From assembly GCA_902619165.1 (NCBI GenBank), contig CACNDI010000004.1:1-64000 (forward strand): a DNA stretch of 64,000 nt, read 5' to 3'. Each line of letters opens with the position of its first letter. Position 1 is the first letter of the stretch. This DNA is from an uncultured Alphaproteobacteria bacterium. Its GTDB lineage: Bacteria; Pseudomonadota; Alphaproteobacteria; Rhodobacterales; Rhodobacteraceae. A program made the translations under genes and the position numbers. This document shows, one piece after another, positions 18,299 to 25,793 of this stretch. Below the pieces are notes generated by a model, which worked only from the letters and a program-made list of their open reading frames with translations, was not told the origin of the DNA and did not search any database.

Positions 18299-20005
18299 CT
18301 ATATCGATTGCTGAATTGCTTTTGAAATGCTGTTGGAATTAGCCATTGGCAATTGGAAATAATGACCGTTTAGTTCTCTTGCAAGTTCATCACCCATTGG
18401 TGTTTTTCTTCTAGAAGTATCAATAAAGATATTGTTGATGGCGTTTCGTTTTATTAATGATGCTATATAGGTAGTGTCCTCAATAGCCTTAACACGGTCT
18501 CCCACTCCATCAAGCGACATGTTTCCCCTACCGTCAGATAACAGGATAATAATAGGTTTTATACTTCGGGATCTAGCAGTATCAGCCATATTAAATGCTT
18601 CGAGTAGACCATTAGCCAAAGGTGTAGCACCACCTCCAGGCAGTGAACTCAATTTTTTCTTAGCTGTCACAAGAGATTTTGTAGGTAACAGTAAAGGATC
18701 AGCTTTTAATCCACTGAAAGAAATGAGAGCAACATTGTCTCGTTTGGCATAAGCATCGGATAATAATATCTCTATAGCTCCCTTTGCTTCATTTAACCGC
18801 CCAATAGCATTAGAGCCAGAGGCATCAACTAAAAATATTAGGAGTCTTTCAGACTGCTTCTCAAATCTTTTTATCATAATGTCTTGTGGATAAATGCTTA
18901 TTTTTCTATTTTTTGTAATTGAAGACGATCTTAGTTTTTGCCAAGGGATAGCTTTCGTAAGTGTTCCTATCAAATCAACTCTTTTGTCAGAAGAATATTT
19001 TCTATTAATTGAAGGGATAGGACGGCCTGCAAAGAAATTAATGTTTCTTTCTCCAGATCCTGCTGCTTCCCCAAAACTAATAGATTGAGAGTTTTTTGAC
19101 AAAAGACTCTCAATGAGGTTGCTTGGGAGAGAGATTTTAAGAGCATCTATGAGCATTTTCTTGTCTTCACTATTTAGTTCTGAGTTGGTTGCTTTACTTT
19201 CATTATCATTCCTTAATTGTTCTTCCTTGGACGCTTCTTCTTGTTTCTCTTGCCTAAATTCTGGGATTTGTTTTGCTTGATGTATCATGGAAAGAGAAAT
19301 AGCTAGGTTTATGTCTTCTCTGGAAACAGTTTTTTCCCCTTTGTAAGCACATATCGCCTTAGCAACTTTTAGGGTGCTGAAAATCGTGTGCATATTGGAA
19401 ATAGAAAACATATCAGCGGACCCGATTAAGTAATTATGAATTTTTTTATTCACTTCTACTGTCGCTAGATTTTCTCTAGCCTGGGCAATTTTCTTTCTAT
19501 TTAGAGAAATTGTTTTCAAATCCTTATATCTTGTTCCATTTAGATTTATAAAAAAAATAAGATAGTCAGAAAGATTTGCTCTGGGCACTTCATCATTTTC
19601 GCTTTCGTCTAATGCAATAAAGAACTTGTCTTTGTTGTTCTTAATTTTGTCTCTCAAAAATGTAGCTATACCTTTTTCCATTTTTTCAGTGTTGGTCAAA
19701 ATTAAAGCGAGGTTGTCGGATGAGAATATATCTTCGTTATATTTTGGCATACCGAAGGTTAGCGTATCGATCATGTTAATGTTCTTGGCAAAGTCGGTTG
19801 GATTTTGGAAGGGATAAATTTTTTTCAATCGTTTTGGTTTTAATAGGGATAAGAGGTTCGACAGAAAAACCTCTCTTACGATTGAATAGTTGGCTTTTAC
19901 AGATAAAGAACCAAGAGAGGGATCGATACTACTAATTGTTAATATGCCCTGTATGAGAGCATTTGCATCGAGCTTATGCTCAAGAAAGTCAATTTTATTT
20001 GCCAT
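18299..20005 (-). CDS. bchD: Magnesium chelatase subunit D
   Basis: A 568-residue BchD. It has a degenerate N-terminal AAA+ region lacking a Walker A, an acidic/charged linker (about 253-285), and a C-terminal von Willebrand A domain with the MIDAS motif DASGS at 394-398 and GGGATPLANGL shortly after. With BchI it forms the ATP-driven motor that lets BchH insert Mg2+ into protoporphyrin IX, the first committed step of bacteriochlorophyll synthesis. It overlaps bchI by 11 bases, indicating coupled translation. Confidence 0.96.
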   Translation of the reverse strand: MANKIDFLEHKLDANALIQGILTISSIDPSLGSLSVKANYSIVREVFLSNLLSLLKPKRLKKIYPFQNPTDFAKNINMIDTLTFGMPKYNEDIFSSDNLALILTNTEKMEKGIATFLRDKIKNNKDKFFIALDESENDEVPRANLSDYLIFFINLNGTRYKDLKTISLNRKKIAQARENLATVEVNKKIHNYLIGSADMFSISNMHTIFSTLKVAKAICAYKGEKTVSREDINLAISLSMIHQAKQIPEFRQEKQEEASKEEQLRNDNESKATNSELNSEDKKMLIDALKISLPSNLIESLLSKNSQSISFGEAAGSGERNINFFAGRPIPSINRKYSSDKRVDLIGTLTKAIPWQKLRSSSITKNRKISIYPQDIMIKRFEKQSERLLIFLVDASGSNAIGRLNEAKGAIEILLSDAYAKRDNVALISFSGLKADPLLLPTKSLVTAKKKLSSLPGGGATPLANGLLEAFNMADTARSRSIKPIIILLSDGRGNMSLDGVGDRVKAIEDTTYIASLIKRNAINNIFIDTSRRKTPMGDELARELNGHYFQLPMANSNSISKAIQQSI

Positions 20006-21008
20006 CTATAAGTTCATTGACTTTTCGTTTCACGCGTACCTCTGAACTTGTATCATCCAATGGATCTCTTCTCAGTCTGTGGCTAAGAGTGTACACAGCT
20101 ATCTCTCTGATATCCTCTAAAGTTGGCTTTGTTGTCTCATTAAATGCACAGAGTGCTCTTAAAGCCCTCAAAAGTGTTAGTTCTCCCCTCAATCCATCAG
20201 AGCCCACCGCGATACAAATTTCAGCACACTTTGATAAAATACTATCGTCAAGTTTAATATTATCTAGAGTATTTTTTGCGTGAATTATTTTTTTTTGAAC
20301 TGTTAAATCTTTCCGTCTCCACTTCCGTAAAAAAGCTTGAGGATCTCTTTCAAACTCATCTCTTCTTTTTATCACCTCAATTCTTTGCGATATTTCAGAG
20401 GGGGAACCCACATTTACTGAGAAACCAAATCTATCGAGTAGCTGCGGTCTGAGTTCACCCTCTTCGGGATTCCCAGAACCAATTAAGACGAACTTTGATG
20501 AGTGTCTTATCGATATTCCATCCCTTTCGACTAGGTTTTCTCCTGATGCGGCGACGTCTAAAAGCAGATCAACGATATGATCCTCAAGCAAGTTGACCTC
20601 ATCTATATAAAGGAAGCCACTATTTGCTTTGGCTAACAAGCCTGGTTCAAACACTTTCCTGCCCTCAGTTAACGCAATTTCTAAATTTAGTGCTCCAACA
20701 ACTCTGTCTTCTGTAGACCCCAATGGAAGATCTATAACAGGGGTTGAACGTTCTTCAAACTCAAGAGACTTCTTTTTTTTACACTGATCGCATAGACTAA
20801 ATGAATTCTGGCAATTAAAGGAGCAATCTATTACAAAATTTTGCTTTGGTAATAATCCCGCGAGCGATCTAACAATGGTTGATTTCCCAGTGCCTCGATC
20901 TCCAAAAACAAGTACGCCTCCAATTGATGGATCAATTGCTGTCAAAATTAGAGCAAGTTTCATTTGTTCTTGTCCAACTATTGCTGAGAATGGAAAATAC
21001 TTATTCAC
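19995..21008 (-). CDS. bchI: Magnesium chelatase ATPase subunit I
   Basis: A 337-residue AAA+ ATPase with Walker A GDRGTGKS (36-43), Walker B LYIDEVNLLEDH (about 133-144) and sensor/arginine-finger segments (GSGNPEEGELRPQLLDRFG). It powers Mg insertion with BchD and BchH. Four cysteines at about 62, 66, 73 and 76 form a C-x3-C-x6-C-x2-C cluster that is absent from the Rhodobacter capsulatus protein as I recall it and could bind a metal. It overlaps crtA upstream by 8 bases. Confidence 0.97.
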   Translation of the reverse strand: MNKYFPFSAIVGQEQMKLALILTAIDPSIGGVLVFGDRGTGKSTIVRSLAGLLPKQNFVIDCSFNCQNSFSLCDQCKKKKSLEFEERSTPVIDLPLGSTEDRVVGALNLEIALTEGRKVFEPGLLAKANSGFLYIDEVNLLEDHIVDLLLDVAASGENLVERDGISIRHSSKFVLIGSGNPEEGELRPQLLDRFGFSVNVGSPSEISQRIEVIKRRDEFERDPQAFLRKWRRKDLTVQKKIIHAKNTLDNIKLDDSILSKCAEICIAVGSDGLRGELTLLRALRALCAFNETTKPTLEDIREIAVYTLSHRLRRDPLDDTSSEVRVKRKVNELIDGK

Positions 21009-21705
21009 TTACTTCCTTATTTATATTTGTTTCTGGCCATTGGCCAATTTGTTTGTCTATTGCAAATCGTGCATAGAGTTCCTCTTTAAACCAATTATTT
21101 TCCCTTACAGCTTTGATGGCTTCCTTGTGAGGCCCATGAGTTCTAGCAAATTGATCCATGCTTTCCTGACTAGGCCATATTGAGAAGGTGACTTGGTGAA
21201 ACCAAGGAATTTCTCCCAGCCCGATTTTAAATAAAACATTTCTATTGAGCCCAATTGTTTTTGATATATCTGGCACTCTTTTCCAAAACTTTAAAAGGAT
21301 ACTCGTTTTTATTGTTGCTCTAGTAAGCGCTACTACAGGAAATGTTTGATCGAGGCTATCAGTTATTTCAAACGGGTTTCTCTTATCCCAACTACCCCGA
21401 GATCTGGTAGGTTTTAGATATAGCGTCCAGTTTTCTTTCGATCTATTTTTATATTGTTTGAAAATTGATGAGTTGGCTATGTTTTGATCCGCATCGGTCA
21501 CACTATCCCATACTGCCATGATAGCATAAACATTAGGGTTTAATACAGGGGTAAAGCCTTCCCCCACACCACTTCCGAAAAGTTTATAAAATTGCAGGCC
21601 TTTCATCCTTCTCATATATAAATGTGAAAACCCCATATGGGAAAAAGCCCATAGTTTGCCAAATATGGACTGGAACCTAAAAAAACTTATGGTAATTGTT
21701 TTAAT
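21001..21705 (-). CDS. crtA: Spheroidene monooxygenase CrtA, probably starting at ATT
   Basis: CrtA adds the 2-keto group to spheroidene with O2, giving spheroidenone. The block YKLFGSGVGEGFTP and the whole C-terminal part match the family. The first ATG is at 21634-21636, but the frame stays open upstream to a TAG at 21709-21711, and those codons read IKTITISFFRF then KLWAFSHM, which aligns with the N-terminus of known CrtA proteins (TVTLSxFRF...LWxxxxM). That stretch has no ATG, GTG or TTG. An ATT at 21703-21705 falls exactly where the family's Met is, with GGAG at 21712-21715 six bases upstream. I therefore place the start at 21705 (234 residues). The conservative ATG form would have 211 residues and lose a conserved strand. 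Confidence 0.85.
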   Translation of the reverse strand: MKTITISFFRFQSIFGKLWAFSHMGFSHLYMRRMKGLQFYKLFGSGVGEGFTPVLNPNVYAIMAVWDSVTDADQNIANSSIFKQYKNRSKENWTLYLKPTRSRGSWDKRNPFEITDSLDQTFPVVALTRATIKTSILLKFWKRVPDISKTIGLNRNVLFKIGLGEIPWFHQVTFSIWPSQESMDQFARTHGPHKEAIKAVRENNWFKEELYARFAIDKQIGQWPETNINKEVSE

Positions 21706-21736
21706 TATCTACTCCAAAATGGCTTATTCAATTCAA

Positions 21737-21765
21737 AGCATATTTTTTATTAAAAATATTGTCAA
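21737..21765 (-). promoter_or_regulatory. Probable crtA promoter
   Basis: On the minus strand a consensus -35 TTGACA (21760-21765) is followed by a 17-base spacer and a TATGCT -10 (21737-21742). The -35 lies inside the PpsR palindrome 21760-21777, so repressor binding would exclude RNA polymerase. The ATT start of crtA is about 30 bases downstream of the -10. Confidence 0.55.
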
Positions 21766-21777
21766 AAAAAACTGACA
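21760..21777. promoter_or_regulatory. PpsR/CrtJ operator between crtA and crtI
   Basis: A perfect TGT-N12-ACA palindrome of the extended form TGTC...GACA, the known target of PpsR/CrtJ. It lies in the 87-base divergent gap, overlapping the crtA -35 on one strand and ending 15 bases before the crtI ATG on the other, so one site could control both directions. Confidence 0.75.
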
Positions 21778-21792
21778 TGTTTAAGATCAGAT

Positions 21793-23391
21793 ATGTTGAA
21801 AAAGACCGACGAAACGTACTTTGATGGTGAGAAAGAAGTGGAAAAGCCTTCTGTTGCCATTATTGGTGCAGGATTTGGAGGCTTGTCTGCGGCAATGCTT
21901 CTCTCTGAAAAAGGGTACCATGTTCACGTTTTTGATAGATTGCAAACTGTTGGTGGTCGCGGGTCATCTAAAACTCAAGAGGGGCATAGATTTGATCTAG
22001 GTCCAACAATTTTGACTTTACCAAAAAACTTTGAAGAACTTTGGAAGAGATGTGGGGATGATCTAAGTCAACATGTAAAAATAGAAAAGCTAAACCCATA
22101 TTATGATTTGATATTTGAAGATAATGATGTTCTTTCAGTTTCTGGCAACAAATCAAATTTTGAGGCTCAAATTAAAAAAGTTGCACCGAATGATCTCAAA
22201 GGATATCGAAAGTTCATGCGTTTGTCAGAAAGGCAATATAATTTCGCGTTTTCAAAAAAGGGCTCAATGGGAAGAAGTCCTATGCATAGACTATGGGATA
22301 CTCTAAAGGTTCTTCCAATTTTTGCTCTTCTAAGAGCAGATAGGTCAGTTTATAGAAGTGCTGCTAGCTATGTATCCAACTCAAAGCTAAGGTTTGCGTT
22401 AAGTTTCCATCCACTTTTTGTAGGTGGAAATCCCTTCACTGTTACGTCCATGTGGGGATTAGTGAATTATTTGGAGCATAGATTTGGTGTCTACTATATT
22501 CACGGAGGAGCTCAAGCCATGGCGAATAAAATGGCAGAAAAAATTAAATCCTCAGGGGGTCAAGTGACACTTAATACAACAGTTAACAAAATTTTAACAA
22601 AAGATAACAGAGCAATTGGAGTTCAATTACATTCTGGAGAAAAAATTAGCTCAGATTATGTAGTGTCAAACGCAGATCTTCAGAATACATACGATAGTTT
22701 ATTGGGTGACCACAGGAAGAAAAGGTGGACCAAACATAAATTAGACGCGAAGAATTGGTCAATGAGTCTCTTTGTTTGGCATTTTGGCACCTCAAAAACA
22801 AGATCAAAGTGGAAGAATGTTGGGCATCATACAATTCTGGTGGGACCCAATTATAAAAAAGAGGTTAATGATATTTTTATAAAAGGGAAGTTGCCTCAGG
22901 AAATGAGCTTATATGTACATAGACCTTCTGTCACTGACAGAACTTGTGCTCCAAGAGGAGACGATACTTTTTATGTATTGGCTTGCGTTCCAAACCTAAG
23001 TTTTAAGAATGATATTCACTGGCGTAACATTGAAAAAAGCTATAAGAAAAAAATACTTGATGTTTTAGAGAGAAGACTTTTGCCTGGGCTGGGTCAAGCA
23101 ATAAAAACCGAGTATGTTATGACCCCCCTTGATTTTAAAGAAAGATATTTAAGTCATTTCGGAAGTGGTTTTTCCTTGGAACCTCAAATGTTTCAAAGCG
23201 CCTGGTTTAGACCTCACAATAGATCAGAAGAGCTTGATAATCTCTTTCTTGTTGGAGCTGGTACTCATCCTGGGCCAGGATTGCCGGGTGTCCTTGCATC
23301 TGCAGAAATATTAGATGAGCTTCTTCCGGATTTGAAAGAGGTTGCGAATAAAACAAGCTATTCCACCAATAAGAAAGCAATGCAGGTTTAA
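21793..23391 (+). CDS. crtI: Phytoene desaturase CrtI
   Basis: A 532-residue FAD-dependent desaturase with the dinucleotide-binding motif IIGAGFGGLSAAMLLSEKG (about residues 24-42) and the C-terminal signature GAGTHPGPGLPGVLASAE (about 492-509). It introduces the double bonds that turn phytoene into neurosporene (three steps in this pathway) or lycopene. No convincing Shine-Dalgarno precedes the ATG, and a TTGTCA/TAAGAT promoter-like pair with 17-base spacing would start transcription almost at the ATG, so a leaderless mRNA is possible. crtB follows 4 bases after the stop. Confidence 0.96.
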   Translation: MLKKTDETYFDGEKEVEKPSVAIIGAGFGGLSAAMLLSEKGYHVHVFDRLQTVGGRGSSKTQEGHRFDLGPTILTLPKNFEELWKRCGDDLSQHVKIEKLNPYYDLIFEDNDVLSVSGNKSNFEAQIKKVAPNDLKGYRKFMRLSERQYNFAFSKKGSMGRSPMHRLWDTLKVLPIFALLRADRSVYRSAASYVSNSKLRFALSFHPLFVGGNPFTVTSMWGLVNYLEHRFGVYYIHGGAQAMANKMAEKIKSSGGQVTLNTTVNKILTKDNRAIGVQLHSGEKISSDYVVSNADLQNTYDSLLGDHRKKRWTKHKLDAKNWSMSLFVWHFGTSKTRSKWKNVGHHTILVGPNYKKEVNDIFIKGKLPQEMSLYVHRPSVTDRTCAPRGDDTFYVLACVPNLSFKNDIHWRNIEKSYKKKILDVLERRLLPGLGQAIKTEYVMTPLDFKERYLSHFGSGFSLEPQMFQSAWFRPHNRSEELDNLFLVGAGTHPGPGLPGVLASAEILDELLPDLKEVANKTSYSTNKKAMQV

Positions 23392-23395
23392 TCAA

Positions 23396-24424
23396 ATGTA
23401 TGACAAAGAGGATCTGGAAACTTGTTACGAAATAATTAAAAAGGGATCCCACTCTTTTTACGCTGCTTCACAAATTCTTCCCAAAAAAGTACGCGACTCT
23501 GCAATTGTTTTGTATTCATTTTGTCGAATTGTTGACGATGCAATTGATGATAGTCAGGCAAAATTGCTATCTCTAAAAAAGCTCATTGTTAGACTTGAAA
23601 AAGTCTATTTGGGAAAACCTGAAAATCATGCCTCTGATAGATGTTTTGCAGAACTTGTTAGGTTTTATGAAATGCCAAAAGCACTCCCAATGGCTTTATT
23701 AGAGGGAATGCAATGGGACGCTGAAGGGAGAAGGTATAAATCTCTTTCAGAGTTACGCTCTTATTGTGCACGCGTTGCATCAACAGTCGGCGTGATGATG
23801 TGTGTCCTAATGCGAGTAAGAGATAAAGATATATTAGCACGTGCTTGTGATCTAGGTGTGGCTATGCAACTTACTAACATTGTGAGAGACATAGGCGAAG
23901 ATGCAAGAAGTAACCGTATATACATTCCTACTGATTGGCTGAAGGAAAAAAATATAGATTTGAAACATTTTCTGACAAGCCCTAAACCTTCCAAAGAGTT
24001 AGCTTCAATCGCAAAACGTTTATTAGAAGAAGCGAGACGATTATATAAGCGTTCAGAATCTGGTCTTTTTGGCCTCCCAACTTCCTGTCAGCCAGGAATA
24101 TATGCAGCCCGCTACATTTATGAAGGTATCGGAGCACATATTGAGTCTGTTCAATACGATAGCATTAACCAGAGAGCAATAACCTCAAAATCTGAAAAGA
24201 TAACTTTGCTTGCTTTTTCTTTTTTAAAAACTCTTAGTTCTAAAATTTTGCCAGTTTCAGCTGTTGTACATGCTCCTGCTTTAAGAGAAGTGAAATTTCT
24301 TGTAAATAGCGCACAGAGGAAAAATCATGGCAATGATATGGTTCTTTTTTCTGGCAAAAGATTGATGGACGTTTTAATGGAACTTGAAAAAAATGATAAG
24401 AAAAGCATTTATTTATCAACATAG
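23396..24424 (+). CDS. crtB: Phytoene synthase CrtB
   Basis: A 342-residue squalene/phytoene synthase from the ATG at 23396. An in-frame TTG at 23342 lies inside crtI and is not needed. The two Asp-rich motifs are DDAIDD (about residues 45-50) and DIGEDARSNRIYIP (about 164-177). It condenses two geranylgeranyl diphosphates to phytoene, the first carotenoid-specific step. Placed 4 bases after crtI with AGG upstream, it is clearly cotranscribed with it. Confidence 0.96.
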   Translation: MYDKEDLETCYEIIKKGSHSFYAASQILPKKVRDSAIVLYSFCRIVDDAIDDSQAKLLSLKKLIVRLEKVYLGKPENHASDRCFAELVRFYEMPKALPMALLEGMQWDAEGRRYKSLSELRSYCARVASTVGVMMCVLMRVRDKDILARACDLGVAMQLTNIVRDIGEDARSNRIYIPTDWLKEKNIDLKHFLTSPKPSKELASIAKRLLEEARRLYKRSESGLFGLPTSCQPGIYAARYIYEGIGAHIESVQYDSINQRAITSKSEKITLLAFSFLKTLSSKILPVSAVVHAPALREVKFLVNSAQRKNHGNDMVLFSGKRLMDVLMELEKNDKKSIYLST

Positions 24425-24436
24425 AGAATTTGAGTT

Positions 24437-24901
24437 ATGACAGAGTCGATATTGATTTTTTTGCTAGGTTTTTTGGCATGTCTCGCAGCTGGGTCTACCG
24501 GTTCTTTATTCCCAACAGGAGACTGGTATAAATCCCTTAACAAACCTAGTTGGACACCTCCAGATTGGGTTTTTCCTATTGCATGGTTATATTTATACAT
24601 AGCTATGTCATATTCTTTAGTTAGAGTTTACGGAGCTCCTAACAATGACTTATTCTTGATTTTTTGGGCTCTTCAACTTGTATTCAATACTTTATGGACT
24701 CCCGTATTCTTTGGACTCCACAGGATAAAGTTAGGTTTTATAATTCTACTATGCCTTTGGGTTTCGGTTATTATTATGGTTGTCCTAGCTTTTTATACTG
24801 ATTTAATAGCAGGTCTTCTACTTACTCCTTATATAGTTTGGGGTTCCTACGCAGGGGTATTAAATTTTTCTATTATTCAATTGAATAAGGAGAATTCCTA
24901 A
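24437..24901 (+). CDS. tspO: TspO/MBR family tryptophan-rich sensory protein
   Basis: A 154-residue protein with five hydrophobic helices and the conserved TspO patterns WYKSLNKPSWTPPDWVFPIAW (about residues 30-50) and NTLWTPVFFGLHR (about 83-95). In Rhodobacter sphaeroides TspO lies in the outer membrane, binds tetrapyrroles and tunes pigment gene expression in response to oxygen. The position between crtB and crtC is the same as in Rhodobacter. It overlaps the end of crtC on the opposite strand by 4 bases. Confidence 0.92.
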   Translation: MTESILIFLLGFLACLAAGSTGSLFPTGDWYKSLNKPSWTPPDWVFPIAWLYLYIAMSYSLVRVYGAPNNDLFLIFWALQLVFNTLWTPVFFGLHRIKLGFIILLCLWVSVIIMVVLAFYTDLIAGLLLTPYIVWGSYAGVLNFSIIQLNKENS

Positions 24902-25761
24902 AAAATTCGAGGTATCTTTGCGCATAGCAAAGGTTTTATCAGTGGGTTTGTAAACCTTTTCATATCCAAGGTTTCATGAACACCGGTAGTTTTTTCTTTA
25001 TCAATTTGGGTAACTAACTCACTTCTGGAATAAAATGGTGCATCCAGAAATGCTCGGCTTTGATAGGGTGAAAATTCTCTATCCGATCTGGCAACCCGTT
25101 TAATGAGCCATTTTGTTTTTGATATAGGTTTAAGAGGAGGTGCTTCTACCTCTTCAACTGAGCCATTTTTATTAAAGCGCAGTGCTATGTTGGTACTGCT
25201 GCCGTCAACTAGATCAGCGTCGTAAAATGTGAGGCATTTATCTTTAAAAGGTAGACGACTCCAGGTCCAATAATTGAAATCTTGTTCTAGTGCCCTTGTT
25301 CCAAAATTTCCATCGAGGTAACCGTTCCCTTGCCAACTCCATCCTTTCTTATTTGTTTTAATCTCTATACGTGAAATTGGAGAGAATGGTCTCCATATGT
25401 GTGTCCCGTCAGGTTTCAACAATACTTCCAAATCATTTACATTTTCTGGTGTAACAGTGATGCAACCTTCAATTTTATCGAAATGTGGAATTGTTATTTC
25501 GCTAAACTCTAGAACAAGCTTCTTGCCATTCCACTCTAATTTGCTGGGCCCTACCTTAAAAGAATTTTTGTTAATTTTAACATCGCGTTCCCTTCGCTCA
25601 GTCATTGTCCATCTTCCCCCTTTACCATATGTCACAATATTTATTGAACAAAAGTCATGAGGGTTTTTTCTACCAGACCAACTATACCATGGAGAGAAGA
25701 CCGAACCTATGAAGGCAATAATTGAAACTGCTTTTGTGCCGTCATCTGAAAGGCCATCCAT
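24898..25761 (-). CDS. crtC: Hydroxyneurosporene synthase CrtC (carotenoid 1,2-hydratase)
   Basis: CrtC hydrates the terminal double bond of neurosporene-type carotenoids. The conserved blocks are IIAFIGSVFSPWYSWSGR and NYWTWSR near the middle. The ATG at 25759-25761 gives 287 residues, near the length I recall for the Rhodobacter capsulatus enzyme (about 280). However the frame is open further upstream and encodes FDLNIPPNGYGWWY, which looks like the family's FDxxVPPGGYxWWY block, so initiation at a non-ATG codon near 25797 (a CTG overlapping the crtD stop) is possible. The next ATG upstream, at 26097, would overlap crtD by about 300 bases and is unlikely. Confidence 0.9.
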   Translation of the reverse strand: MDGLSDDGTKAVSIIAFIGSVFSPWYSWSGRKNPHDFCSINIVTYGKGGRWTMTERRERDVKINKNSFKVGPSKLEWNGKKLVLEFSEITIPHFDKIEGCITVTPENVNDLEVLLKPDGTHIWRPFSPISRIEIKTNKKGWSWQGNGYLDGNFGTRALEQDFNYWTWSRLPFKDKCLTFYDADLVDGSSTNIALRFNKNGSVEEVEAPPLKPISKTKWLIKRVARSDREFSPYQSRAFLDAPFYSRSELVTQIDKEKTTGVHETLDMKRFTNPLIKPLLCAKIPRIF

Positions 25762-25793
25762 GTACCACCATCCGTACCCGTTGGGTGGGATAT

